In this document: positions 12,526 through 25,892 of the stretch, piece by piece | Layout: each line of letters begins with the position of its first letter | Numbering within the stretch: position 1 is the first letter of the stretch | Assembly: GCF_021018895.1 (NCBI RefSeq) | Contig: NC_079369.1 | Span: forward strand, 7,757,694-7,821,693 | Direction of reading: 5' to 3' | Source: Seriola aureovittata | Taxonomy: Eukaryota > Chordata > Actinopteri > Carangiformes > Carangidae | Length of the DNA stretch: 64,000 nt | Notes under the pieces: model-generated | Seen by the model: only the letters and a program-made list of their open reading frames with translations | What the model was told of the DNA's origin: nothing | Database searches by the model: none | Translations under genes and position numbers: made by a program

Positions 12526-14689
12526 CAAGCTAACCCACCCTGCGGTAGCCAGCTTCCATTCTTCATCGGGGACTTATGCTTCATTAGACTGTCTGAAAGA
12601 AAGACCCGCTTTCCCTCATCACCTCAATAGACTAGTCCCCCTTCTCTTCCATAGCCTGGAGGGTTCTCCTACAAAAACCCACCTCCCTTACCCCCTGTTT
12701 GCCTCCTCATTTCTGCTCCCATCTCCTAATCGTCTCAACTTGCGCTGAAATCAAGCTTAGTAATGGCAGTTTTGTGAGCTCCTCTGCCCCCCACCCCCCA
12801 CCTCCTATCATCCTCCGATCCCCACCAGCTCCCCTTCTCTGCGCATTCACTCACCTTGGTCAGACACACCACCCACCCACTGCTTAAATCCCTATCAGCA
12901 TGTCAAGTAAATGTCTGCCCAGCTGGGGTTGACACACATACACACACACACACACACATGCACTCACACACATGCACTCACACCCATGCTGAAATATAAA
13001 TGCACTGCACACACAATCTTTTGCTTGCTTCTGGGGTTTAGCCTTCCTCCCTGCTGACCCTTTTCACCCGTGTTTTGCTCTCTTCCCCTTCTCGCTGCCT
13101 CTCTTTCTCCCTCTGCCTCTCCTCAGGCACTGATCTGACAGGATGGTTTGACTAGTTGACTATATCTGCAAGAGGTTTATCACAGGGCTTCACCATGCTC
13201 CTTCTGTTGCCAACCTGTTTTTATTTTCAAAATTAAAGTGCTTTCTCCAAAAGCTGCTCTCTACCTTTAGTCATGCTCACCTTTACATCCCATCCATTTG
13301 ATTAAAAGGTTGGTGGAATCCTATCCTCTAAATTTGTTACAGTAAAATCCAGTCAGTTTATCTTCTAATACAATCTGCAGCTGAAGTATCTGTGCTGTGT
13401 GTTAAGAAATAAGGTCTCATATCTGCAGTATTTTGAAGTTACTCCACTACCAAATATCCTAGCAGGGTTGTTTTTTTGAGGAGGAGGCAAAAAAAATTCA
13501 CCCAAGAGCATTCTTTAACACAATTTTTCCTATTTTCTTTGCTAAGATTTTTTTTTCTTTCTTTTTTTTTTTTTTGTTGAAAAATTGTGTTTATGATATC
13601 CTTGCATTATCTACCCCAGTTATAACATAATTTTTAACAAAACAGCATTTCACAGAGATGTGGTTATTTCATGATAAAGTAAGATTACATTGTGATTAAG
13701 ATATTTATTATATTTAGAGATCAGATTTACCTGGCAGAGAAAGCGTTTTTGTCTTTGTCTCCTGAGTGTTTGCATATCTGTCCACAATTGTGTTTATTTT
13801 AGCATCTCAGTTAAGGTAAAGTGATTCTCTTTTTCATCTAAACTGTCACAAACTTATTCCTGATCTAATCTCCTACCAACCTATGTCTCAGTCTCATGAG
13901 TTGTAAAAATTATTTGTGTACTTTATTTGTGTTTATTTTGCCCTCATAGTGCTGCATTAAGTTTTTATCCTCTGCATTATTCCCCTGCATGTGTCTCTAG
14001 TTCATATACACTTGTGATAGCATTAACAGAAAGGGACACAGGAAACACTGAGCTCCCAGCAGACTTTCAAAAACACACAGCTCCCCTGTTTCTTAGAATA
14101 AAGTGACCGTTTCCCGTTTTATTCCCTCCCTCTCCTCAGAACCAATTTCAGTCATTACTCTGATTTTTGGGGACAATGACGAGCACGGTCTATTCTCAGC
14201 AGTGGCTCTGTCAACGTAGCGCAATCTTTATGTAAATGTATTCAGATGCATTCTCAGCCCCGTAGACCATCATCCCTGCTGGGTGGCGGTGGAGGCTGTT
14301 CAGTCACATTTTCTCCTGTTTCAGGCTAGCAGGCTGAAAAACATGCAACACGGCTGGTGAAGCACACGGCGAGGTGGACCCCTGCCAATGCGCCTGAGAA
14401 ACCCCTATTAAACCCTATGTTTATATTGGGGCTGTGATTTACCTATGTGCGTTTTCTTGCCTTTAGGCATGTGTGTACCCCCTATGTCGTATTGCTTTTT
14501 CATCAGGCACGCAGCAGACAGCAATAGAATAGCGAGGACGGGGTCCTTGCGAGATGGGAAGGGGAGGGGAGCGAGAGAGCGAGCGAGAAGAGGAGGTGTG
14601 TGTGCATTTTCATCTTAGTGGGTGCTCTTCTCTGGAGCCCAGTGCTCTGCTCATATTGAGATATTTCCCGAGCATGTTGACGCAATTAT

Positions 14690-14690
<1 letters not shown>

Positions 14691-14747
<57 letters not shown>
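14691..14747. repeat. (CA)n microsatellite
   Basis: 57-bp CA repeat, followed by GTGCGCGCACACACACA. Confidence 0.97.
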
Positions 14748-14753
<6 letters not shown>

Positions 14754-15254
14754 GCACACACACAGACACTGTTCCTTTGCGTACAGCTGTGCTCCTCAGC
14801 TCCGGTTCATCTCTAATGTTCTGAACTTGACTCTCAGCAAGTTCATTGTTATTCATTTCACTGTCATCCTGAGCGCCCTGTGAGACTGACTAAGTCTCCA
14901 ACCCTGGTTTCCCTGGCAGGACTGCGTTTGTCATACACACACACACACACACACAAAAACACACATGCCCACACAAACCTATTGTTTCAGCACCAGGATG
15001 TTTGTAGTCCTCTGGGTAAACGTGTATGCTGACTGTATCAGAGGACACTGAGACGGTGCAGTTTGTCAATGACCTTGTTCTGCTGCATCCAACTACTGCA
15101 AAGTTCACTTCTCAGGTGATGAGATACAGAGAGAGCAGATGTACAAAAAACCTCTGTGTAGGATAATATTGTCTTTATTTTGGTGAAGCATGGATTTAAA
15201 ATATTAAAATCTGATTTTAGTTATGACTGAAAATATTTTTCATGTTGTCATTTC

Positions 15255-15425
15255 AGATCATATTTGAGTCACATGACTTGACTCAAGTCAGACTCTCAAT
15301 TCAAATTTGAGGACTTGAGACTTGATTGAAAGTGATAAAAGACTTGACTTTGACTTGGTATTCATGACTTGAAACTTGACTTAGACTTGAGACAGATGAC
15401 TTGAAATTACCTGACTTTTATTTTT
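15255..15425 (+). repeat. ACTTGA-type degenerate minisatellite, left block
   Basis: Imperfect tandem variants of GACTTGA / GACTTGAGACTTGA over about 170 bp. This motif family is common as dispersed minisatellite-like DNA in fish. A second block of the same motif is at 16020-16160. Confidence 0.75.
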
Positions 15426-15519
15426 GCCTTTGTCTAAATATTAAAATGACACATAATTCACACTGTGTTTTTGAAACTGAAAATGATTCTGTGATTTCTA
15501 GTGCGACGCCTGCAAACCA

Positions 15520-15800
15520 ACTATCATGGCAAGGGGCTAAATCAAAAATACTAAAATTTGGATTGCAGGAGGAGAAAGAACATAGCACCATGCAATTTCA
15601 TACCGTCTTCAAGGCCAAACGAGTGATAAAAAATATTGTTGGATCCGCCTCTTTAACCGAATCCACACCAAAATTTAATGGGTTCTTCCCTGGCCTATGG
15701 CCCATCCCTCCACTAGGTTTGGTGCAAATTGGTTCAGTACTTTATGCTGTCAAATAAACAGACAAGGCTGAAAACATAACCTCCATGGTGCAGGTAATAA
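15520..15800 (+). repeat. Interspersed repeat remnant
   Basis: GGGTTCTTCCCTGGCCTATG, GGTTTGGTGCAAATTGGTTC and ACAAGGCTGAAAACATAACC are the 3' segment of a repeat widespread in fish genomes (usual ending CGGCCGAAAACATAACCTCC). It sits between two blocks of an ACTTGA-rich minisatellite. It is strongly diverged. Confidence 0.65.
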
Positions 15801-16019
15801 TATTAACAAAATTTAAAATAATAATTTGTAGCACTGGGTGGCTTAAATCACAGATCCAGACTCAACATCGCCACAAAATGTCAAATATCAGTAAGATTTA
15901 TAAGATTTATCAGCCTGCAACGGTTTTCATTAATGCTGAAAGTAAAATTAAACTTTTCATGACCACTGTCTTAAGTGATTTAGATGTGGAAACTGGGGTT
16001 CATCGACAGAATTTCATAT

Positions 16020-16160
16020 AACTTGACTTGTGACTCACTTGGAGTGACGTGTCTTACTTGACTTACAGCAGGGTAATTCTTACCACAGTAACTTCGGTCT
16101 TGCTTGAGACTTGAAGGTTAAAACTTGAGACTTTCTTCTGTCTTGCACATTTGACTTAGT
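16020..16160 (+). repeat. ACTTGA-type degenerate minisatellite, right block
   Basis: AACTTGACTTGTGACTCACT, GTCTTACTTGACTTACAGCA and CTTGCTTGAGACTTGAAGGT repeat the motif of the block at 15255-15425. The 600 bp between the two blocks holds an interspersed-repeat remnant. Confidence 0.7.
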
Positions 16161-16236
16161 CTCACCCCCTGCTTTAAAATTTTCTCATATCCCATGAACA
16201 TAAAAACATTTTCTGTTTTCTCTTGTCCTTTACTGT

Positions 16237-16264
16237 CTTTCTTTCTTTCTTTCTTTCTTTCTTT
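16237..16264. repeat. (CTTT)n microsatellite
   Basis: About seven CTTT units leading into a T-rich stretch. Confidence 0.93.
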
Positions 16265-17404
16265 TTTCTTTTTTTTTGCTTTCTCCTTCTGGCACAAGAA
16301 AACCAGGGGCTACAGTTTGCTTAGCTGAGTCCATAAAGAGGCGTTTTAAAAAGCTGTGTTAACAGACCAACAAAGCTTTAAACGTGCCCCCCTCTGTGAG
16401 GGGGTGGTTCCCATAGGGATGTAGCATGGCGCTCCATTGGTAGGCCTCTATCCGGCCTCTCATTCAGTCTAACGCTCAGTCACGGTCACTTATGGTAGGA
16501 GGGAATATCACACAATTCAGCCCAGGCCTGATCCAATGACATGTTTTTTTAATGAGGTGGCTCTATGTCTTTGTTTGGGCACCAAATTCAAGTCCAGACC
16601 TGAGCAAGTCCTGCTGAATAAGATGCAAGGCCATGGCCAGGCACAACCTCCAAGAAAGCACAAAGAGCCTGGCTTCTGTTGAGCCACTGAATAGCTTAAT
16701 AGTTTGCTTTGTTTCTGTGCATCACTAGCAACCATTATGATACTACTATAATTGGGTTTAATTTATTATTGCCGATGACAGTTTTATGCAGCGTTTGTTG
16801 TCTACTATTTAAACTCGTCTAAAAAATGCAGGACGAAAGGTGTAACTGTGCTGAAGAACAAGCTCAAAACTCTTTTTTATTTTTTAACAGAATAAAATGA
16901 CGCCTGTTAGTCGTTTTTAGCCCCTCCAGTTATTTTTTCCAGGGTCATACACAGAGAGATTTCTTTCGCTTTCATTTTCACCGGCCCCGGTGTCTTTTTC
17001 AGAAAACGCCACACCATATATCACACATATATGTGCACGTGTCATACAGTGTGTGTACATCTGCGAGCGTGCCAGGTGCTCACTGGCTTGTATGTTCAGG
17101 GGTGAGGACTGTCATTAAACTGTCCGCCTGCATTACCAGACTCAACCATCACCCTGCCTGGCTGTCCATTCTGCTCCTCGCTGGGCCCTGGAACAACACA
17201 GACACACACATACAGATTCACTTGGCCATCAGCCAGGATTCACATACACAAAGCGTACAGTATGTCTCCTCACACTCAACACGTAACTCACACAAGACTT
17301 TGAAGGCTTTTTTTTATTAATACTGATATTTTGATAAAGCTACAGACATATCTTAATACATTTTTTTTTAATTCATGCCAAAAATCACATCACAGTGTTC
17401 CTAC

Positions 17405-17720
17405 ATCAGCGGTTCCCAACATCTTAAAATGACGTAGCATCTACCTGTGGCCATTTATGACAAGAACTGTGAGCAGTCTCACTGAAAAGTGATTTTCTCC
17501 TCTAAGATAGTTTCATTTTACGGATTTTTTTGAGCTCTAAAGAATCACACTACACATTATTTTACAATTTACAGTTTCATAAGACAATGTTACCACTGTC
17601 AATGGCAACCAAGCTTTTATTTACATTGTGATAACATGAAAAATGTATTAATTTCATCAAAATTAAATTGAATAAAATAGAAAAAAAAATGACACAGCCA
17701 AAATCTGTTGTAAAGCCTCC
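17405..17720 (+). repeat. Possible decayed MITE
   Basis: CAGCGGTTCCCAACATCTTAAAATGA begins like the many fish hAT-type MITEs starting CAGGGGTTCCCAACC (quoted here in two parts: CAGCGGTTCCCAAC, then ATCTTAAAATGA). ACCTGTGGCCATTTATGAC and ACTGTGAGCAGTCTCACTGA also look repeat-derived. The right end and target duplication were not found. Confidence 0.35.
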
Positions 17721-18704
17721 ATTATAAGACCAAAGGCCACTATGAGGTTAACACTACAGCACAGTAGTCTGGCCTGCTTGGCTGCTAAAGCACTCTTCTA
17801 AGCACTCATACAGCCAACCCATCACCCAGGTTACTTGTCTCTGATTTAGTCGGCCTCTGGTTTTTGCTCACGTTCAGGGCTGTGGTACTGGGAAATTAGT
17901 ATGCAGAGAAGCAGACGGACGGCCCTGTGGATCTAATAGGTAGCCAGACTGGAGATGAAGACTGGAGTGGGGGGAAAGAGCATCTCTAGCTGAGAGGGGG
18001 TTAAGTATGGCCTCTCCCTCACTTCTCCTCCTGCTCCCTTCCCTCTCCCCTTCATCGCCTCGTTCCCCATGCCCTGTCCCAAACCTTAATGGGACGTCAG
18101 ACGGACAGCCTCGCCTGAATTGAACAGGGAGAGCAGCCTCCACCCCCCTTGTTGTCTCTCCAAAAAAAAAAAAAAGAGACTCCCCCATCCCCCTTCTTTC
18201 CCCCATTCCCCTCTTGCTCTTTCACACTGCTAGCACCCATAGCTGCTCCCCTCGATTCTCAGGGCTATTGAGGGGGTCCCAGACACCCTCCACTCTTCAG
18301 CCCCTCAGCCTAAGTCTGCATAAATTAGGCACGTCTCCCTGGTGTCTCGTCAGCCGGTCGGGGCATGCCTGGCCCCGGGTCTGGCGTCTCCCAATCTGCT
18401 GCTCCTTCTCCCCTCATGCTGTCACCTTCTGTCTCCCTCCACCTCCCCCATTTACTGTATTCTATCAATCCTCAGCTTTCCTCCATCTCATGTCCTTTCT
18501 TGTGTATGTAATTTCTTCCAGAATCACTGTTGCTTCCTTTCCTGCTTCTTTTTCGTCAAACCTCGACTTCCTCTTCTTTTTTTCTCCTAAATCCCTCGAC
18601 ACACTCAGTCCCACCTCACCTGCTTTATATTCTCCACATTCTCTCTATCTATCTCTGCTTTTCTTATCCTTCTAGCAGTGTGTTACTCAGATCAACCAAG
18701 CACC

Positions 18705-18740
18705 CTCTCCTCTCCACTCCTCTCCTCTCCTCTCCTCTCC
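18705..18740. repeat. (TCTCC)n short tandem repeat
   Basis: Pentanucleotide repeat with one variant unit, at the end of a 500-bp pyrimidine-rich region. Confidence 0.9.
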
Positions 18741-19449
18741 AGCCAGGATATTGTTTACATCTGTCTTGCTAATCACTGGCAGAGCCTCTCTAGACCTCAC
18801 AGATGTTGCAATAATACAGGGGATTATCAGGCTTAACACTCTGGGCTTATTTGGGGAGTTTTCCCGATGGCCTGGCAGTGAAGCCCGCCAGCTCCTCTGA
18901 ATTTGACCTTTTTTCGGTTTCGCTCTGTGCTGAGATCCTGCAGTCCCGCTTTTCTTTGATTTGTGATTTTTTACAAGCGTCTGGCATGCTGATGTTGTTT
19001 TATCCAGACTGGTGCTCTGGGCTCTCACTCCCTGCAGCTACATCAGTGCTTGGGTTAAATGCAAACTGCTTGACATATGACTGGTAGTACATAGATTTAA
19101 CAGCAAACTATGTTCTTTTTTCAGCAGCTTGTTCACATGGTGGAACATGGCTTGTATATATTCAGGTTCTTCACATTTTTTTAAATATTTTTACTTTCAT
19201 AGCTGCCTTCCTGATTTTTATTTGTATGTCCCAGGTGTCCTCCATCCTTGCAACATTAACAGTAGCAAGCTAGCACTGTGTTAGCTCCTTTCTGCTCACC
19301 ATGGTGATGCTTGAACCTCTCCGGCCCCCTCTGTTCTCCTCTTTAACTCAGCGCTGAAAGATAATTAGATGGCCTTCTCAGACTCAGCATCTCTGCTGCT
19401 CCTCCCTGCGTCATGCAGCGCAACGAGTCCTGTTTTATGACCAAGCAGA

Positions 19450-19452
<3 letters not shown>

Positions 19453-19517
<65 letters not shown>
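19453..19517. repeat. (TG)n microsatellite
   Basis: 65-bp uninterrupted TG repeat. Confidence 0.98.
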
Positions 19518-19518
<1 letters not shown>

Positions 19519-22037
19519 TGTTTGGGGTCAATGTATTTCTGTCTGGATCCTAATCCCAGAGGTGATATTAGTCTGGTAGGGGGGCAACCCATCCTCCCTC
19601 CAGTGCGTGTGTATGTGCTGCGGGCGTTGGGGTCAGCCAGGAAGCCCAGACAGGCTCTGCCTTGACCTTTGACCCATGACTGTCTGCAAGCTCAGGGGTC
19701 GTGCTCACCATTGATACAGACAGCTGATAGACGCACAAACAAACGCACATGCAAACACGTCACATGCGCAACCTGCACAGCCTTCCCCCTATAACATTAA
19801 CAGTTTGGTGTGTCTGGTGAGATGATGACACAGACAGCGTCATCCCTGCCAGCTGTACGTTGAGAGCATGTGATTTTTGGCAAAGATAGTGATTCGTCAT
19901 CATCAATGTATGAACCCCTAATTCCCAGCTATACCTGTCTGGTCAAGATTTGAAATTTTAGAATAAATCCTTACATAATAAACCTTTAATTTACATTTAG
20001 ATCACCCAAAATTAGGAGAATATTATTGGTGTAATGCACAGTTCGAGGGTTCTTCTTTTCACTAATCAGTCTTTTTTGTTTGATTATGTCTCCACAGATG
20101 CATTCAGAAATGCCACTATGAAAAGCTGCACGAGCTGTCTGTTGCCAGTTTCTCTGCAGATGTTTAGCCTCGGCCACATATGGGAAATGCCACCTCTTCC
20201 ACCTGCAAGAACACAGACACACATCATTAGAGTGTGATTATCAGTTGTCTTGTCTGCAGTCTATGGATGTGGATAGGTAAGTTGGAGCCGCTTCTAAAAG
20301 GTATGTCTAGAGGTTGAATCAATTTAAGAGCTGTCTGAAGTGTAAAGTGGAGCTGCCGAGCAATATTTTCCAAAATTAGTTTCATTAGATATGTATTACT
20401 ATATTTGAGACCAATTTTGGGTCGGAGATTGGATGAGACCCCAAGGGGTCCTTCTTTTTACTCGGTAATTTACATTCAAGTATTTGACTGGAAAATCGTT
20501 TGACAAGAGTTTGTCGCTGTTGAATTACTTTCCTCTTTTCTGTGAGACATTATGTACACATACATTTATACAATCTTTTTCATACTGCAATGAACTAATT
20601 TATCATTAAATGAGATTACCAAATGCCAAAAGTATTGCCCTGATATGATACATAGTTTCAATAAAACTGAACAATTTATGAAATGAAAAACTGCTGTGGT
20701 CGTTTTTTTTCCTCCTGTCTAATTCTTGTTTATAGAAATGTCAGCATGTTTGCTGGATTCCTACAATAAAGTTGATCTTACTAACTAAGTGTTGACTATG
20801 TATCCAAAGCTTGATGTATCTTACTCCCCTGTGCCATACAGCTCCATTGTTGTCAAAAAACTATTAAAAACACATCAGTCAAATGCATCATTGTACTGGG
20901 TGATATGTTCCTTCGTTACAAAGAACATCGACACTGTAGTTTGTTTTAAATCAGTAAATACTTACTAGGGATCCAAATGTGTATTAATTTGCAGCTGAAA
21001 ATGGTCCCTGACAAAATTTACCCCTGTTTTAAAGCTGTTTGCTAAAAACCACAGTGGCCAGGTGTTTTAAGAAATTATTTAGCCTTTTATAAAAGCTATA
21101 GCTATTTATTTATGAGCAGTTTTTAAAAATGAGTATTCAGAAGGAGTCAATGGGCTCGGGACTGAGAGCCACAGAGGGTAGGAAGGTCAGAAAGTATTTA
21201 GAGACGGATCAACACATTGGTTTTGGTCTTTTCATAGGATTTTTTGACAGTGACAAAAAATATAGAATATTGCCAGCCATTGATGCTTCACATACAAGTA
21301 TCATCTGTAGGAGCCTGTTCACTTTGATTACTCTGATTATTCCAGCAGTGGCTGAAGGGTTGGAAGGGGAACAGTTAAACCTAGTGGCCTAAATCTGTGG
21401 TGTCAATTAGGTGCCTTTGTGTGTGAGCAGCAGGGGTGTTGAAGCGAGTTGCTGGAGCTGAAGGAAACTCTGAACAATGATACACATTCATAATCCCATA
21501 CACACACACATACATTGCTCCTATGTTTTGTGGGGATCACACCTCCTTTTGTTTCCCCGCAACAGCCAGTAGAGGCAATGCCCCAGTGCCCCCAGTGTGC
21601 TCCACTGCTCTGGCTGAAATGCGCTCCCTGCTCCCCCCCTTGGCTCCCCCACTCCCCCCCCAACAACACTGTCCCCTCGCTCGCTCTGGACTCCCCAGCC
21701 GTCGGCCTCCCCCTGACTGGTCCTGACCTGAAATTAGGGCCAGGCAAGCCTCCATGGCCAGGCCAGGCATAAAAGGAGATCTGTGTGTGTGTTTGCGTGT
21801 GTGCACCATGGCCCTGAAAGACAGTAGGAGATTATCCCATTCTGTGTGTCCAGTCACCAGTGCAGTATTGACCATGGTGGGCCACCCAGGGAGCGTCCAG
21901 CCAGCCGTGAGATGGCCTGATATACATGCTTACTGGCCATGCTAGATTCCCCCACTCTCACCAGGGAGAAGGTCGAGCCCTACAGGCTGGACGCTTTCTA
22001 AAGACATCGGAGCCTGTACGCGGAGTGACCAGCCCTC

Positions 22038-22040
<3 letters not shown>

Positions 22041-22069
<29 letters not shown>
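22041..22069. repeat. (AC)n microsatellite
   Basis: 29-bp AC repeat. Confidence 0.95.
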
Positions 22070-22070
<1 letters not shown>

Positions 22071-24402
22071 TTCAGCATTTCCCTCTGTACAATGAAAGAC
22101 ATTGCCATCAGGTCGTTTTCTGTGTCCTGTGAGGCGAGGCAGAGGTCACTGGGAAGGTGGAAAACCTCTTTAATGGTGGCAATGATGCCATAACACCTAT
22201 AGATAGAGTTACGGATCATGTCACATACAGTCTGTATACAGTGTACAAGTCTGACAGCGTGGCCTGCTCACGCCTGATGGTGAAGACAAGCGTAAGAAAA
22301 TGTAGCTTGAGTTGAAAGATAGAATTACTTGTTTCCCTTTTGTTTTCACTACTTACTCGTTTATATTTATATATATATATACTTACATTTCTTTACAGTG
22401 TTTAATGATTAATATTTCCTTACAACATCATTTTGATCATTCTAAAATTAATAGCAGTCCATTCATTTTTCCCTATGTTTTTGCTGTACAGTTCTATAAT
22501 ACTGATGTTGCCTCTTTTATACCAAGAAATACAGTAAATAGAATAAAAACATTAATATCTGAATTTTTGTGAATTAAATATTTCAAGTTTTTAGGTGCCA
22601 AACACATGGATAAATAATGATAAACCCAGCCTTTCACAGTTTATTGAAGGTCTTTCTAACCTGTCCACTACACTGATTTGTAACAGCTCTTTGAGTTGTA
22701 AAAACAGCCCCTTATTGACCTAAACAAACCATCGGGGTCAGCTAATTGTCTTTTAATTGCTCAGTTGCTTGTTTGTCGATGGAGAGTCTCTAACATCCTG
22801 TTAACAACACAAAGGCCTTTAACAGCAGGACCGAGCTGCACAAAGCTCATTAGCAGTAAAAACAAATAAGAGAATTTATTGGGAGGAGTGTGTGTGTGTG
22901 TTTTTTTTTTTTACTGCATTTAAACTATGGAAGTGTGGTGTCACAAAATGGCAATGGAAATAACATCATGTCATTTTTTTCTCTCTGTGTTTTGATTTGT
23001 TTACCATGACAAGCCAAATGTGTTGAAATAAACAGGCTGGAATTTTTTTTTTTTAATGATGATTTGTTTATTTCACATAAACAAATTAAAATAATTTACA
23101 TCATGTTATTTCTGTGATGTGAAGAATAAAACATTTCCCACTATTTTGCTGTAATAAGCGTTTGTTATTTTCCTGTTTTTTTTCACACATTCTCTGATTG
23201 GTTAAATTTGCTCCCAAGGCAAGTTACATAAACACAGGAAAATGCACCAAGCAAGGGAGATTTGATTAATTATACAAAAAGAGAAGGAGAAACAAATCAG
23301 CCAAACACATTAAATTAATGTACCATAATAATATAAAATGATGATATTGGTTCAGATGAGTAAAAACTACTGTGCTTAAATTGTACCGGGATTAGCCATG
23401 ATAATAAGGCCTATATTTTTATGGTGTTTTTTTGAAGTATGTTTCATCATTTTTTTCTTCTTTTTGCTTTCAGAGATTGTGCTATTATATTTTTAATTCC
23501 TTAGTTGTTGCACGTTATTGCATCTTCTAAGATATTAACATTAAAAATGAGAGTCTGGGGCGTTTTGGTTAGACACTGTAATATACTCCCAAATACAGTA
23601 TGGTTTCATTTCCCAAATCGTCTCATTAAATAGTCAGTGTGGAGTGTATTCAAGGCTCTCAGTACTGATGTGTGTTTTATACTGACTCCTTTACACCGCA
23701 AGAATATACAATTCTGATTAACAACATGCAATTATACCCACCATTATATAGAGCATCAATTCACATAATACAGTCCAGTGTTTATTGTATCTATTTATTT
23801 TACATTCTCATTATGTTGATGTTGACTCAATGTGAATTCATTAACACAATTAGCTTATATGCCTGATCAACAATTACAAAACGACTGGAGCCAGAGCTCT
23901 AACACAAAACGCAACATCGTGTGTGCCTCCCCTGAATGAGAACATATGATAAAAGGTGTGTTGGATAAAATGATATAGAGAGAGAAGGTGTTTTTACATT
24001 GCAGATGCTAGGTTATATGAAATAGCTCAACCTATTTGTTAGCTTAATATTAATGCATTAGAAGCCAATGAATTTGAGTACATCGAGTTCATGTGCCATC
24101 CCAGCGTGCACATACACGAAATTAAATTCTTATGTATGTATATGTATATAAGCGTTCTAATTTCAGACGCCTATGACTGTTTTCACACTCACGAGTAATG
24201 AAAGGCTTCGGAATCGTGTTGATGTGATGTTACAGTGTAAAGAAGCGAAATAAAAAAGAAAAAAAAAAGCCATGACGCTGCTGGAGTAAAATTCCTTTCT
24301 GAGCTTGTTTTGATTTTGGTGAATTAAAACTGTAAAAATTACAAATTAAATCTGTTGTTGTCATTTGGAACTCAGTAACTCTTTGTATCTGTGTAAATTT
24401 AA

Positions 24403-24445
24403 GTGTGTGTGTGTGTGTGTGTATGTGTGTGTGTGTGTCTGTGTG
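24403..24445. repeat. (GT)n microsatellite
   Basis: GT repeat with GTAT and TCT interruptions. Confidence 0.93.
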
Positions 24446-24626
24446 TAAGAGTTGTCTCCTTGGCTCCCCTGAACTTGGTGGCCCCCCATCCAGACACCTC
24501 ATGAAACCTGTAGGCTCAGCACACAGTGCACACAGAGGAGCTGAGTTGAGGGTAAGAGAGTTTGCCAAAAGAGGGTTATGGTGGAGTCAGGACATGGATG
24601 GGTGGGGTTGATGGGTCCAGGGAGGA

Positions 24627-24643
24627 GGGGGGGGGGGGGGGGG
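24627..24643. repeat. G17 homopolymer
   Basis: Seventeen consecutive G, preceded by GGGAGGA. Its length may be unreliable in the assembly. Confidence 0.9.
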
Positions 24644-25648
24644 TTGCATTGAAATGTCCGAGAACTTGGAGCCTAGTTTGTCATGCTAACTGCAGCGATG
24701 CCATTGAATGTGGACACAGGGAGCAGAAGGTTCACAGGACCCCAGCCATTCTCATGCAAAGTCTGTCAGAGCCTTCTCCTTCGTACGTCCACCCACCCAC
24801 CCCCAGCTTTTACTCTTATAGAAGAAATACATACATGTTTATAAATGGACACACACTAACTAAAGCCAGGGTAGGGTGCCCCTTTCTGTATATATGCTGT
24901 GTGTGCAAAACTGTGAAGTTACATGGAGTAACAATGGAAAATAATCTTTAAATAAAAAATAAAAAAAACACGACACCTCTTCCCAAAATATGACTCACTG
25001 AAATGAAACTGAATGAACAACAGTGTAATCTCATAGCTTTTATTTGTAAGATACTGCATTTAAGACAATAAAAGTTATATTTTAAATATGAAGCAACATG
25101 AATGAAGAACTGGTCCTGAGATTGACAACATTTACTAACGAAACCTTGAATCTCTGCAGCGTTTGAGACAACAGAAAGCCTGGGAAAAGGATGGAAAATG
25201 AAGGCAGCTGCATACGCACTGTATCATCATAATTACTAGTTGTGAGAAAGGAATGCACCCTAACTCACATTAACACTCATCTTTAACTTCGAGTGACCTT
25301 GACACTACCTTCACAGGAACAAAACTGCCCTCATTTCCTGACTGATTGTAAAAAGTAATTATGTTCCTTGTGTTCCAACAAACACAAATTCTATTTAAAT
25401 TTCTATTTTGGCATTTCTATTAAATCAGCTGCACTGCCTTGATTCTTATTTCTGCTTGCTGCTGTAGTTTCCACCGCTCACCTCTCATCTGTCTCACCTG
25501 ATCCAGAGACCGGGGGAAGCTACAACTCATTTAGTGTTAAATCTGTTCAAATGCCAAGTGGTTAAAATGTCAGCTGAGGCACTAGCACATACACCTATAC
25601 ATTTACTGTCTTTAAATGCAAACACTCCATGCAAATTAATGTGCTACA

Positions 25649-25664
25649 CCCCCCCCCCCCCCCC
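25649..25664. repeat. C16 homopolymer
   Basis: Sixteen consecutive C followed by TCCACCGCCC. Confidence 0.9.
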
Positions 25665-25820
25665 TCCACCGCCCACTCCCTCCGCCATCAAAACAGTGAG
25701 GAGAAGTAACAAGCATATATTCTGTGTGTGTGTGTGTGTGTATGTGTGTAGGTGCCCAGATTTATGTGCTCAGATTTATGCGTACTACAGTTTCACAACC
25801 AGGCATTGAAGGAGTCTCCA

Positions 25821-25822
<2 letters not shown>

Positions 25823-25883
<61 letters not shown>
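25823..25883. repeat. (GT)n microsatellite
   Basis: About 61 bp of GT. A shorter GT run lies at 25723-25748. Confidence 0.97.

Positions 25884-25892
<9 letters not shown>

Noticed and set aside
18214..18675. 153-residue Ser/Leu/Phe-rich ORF
   Set aside because: Pure product of the pyrimidine-rich tract.
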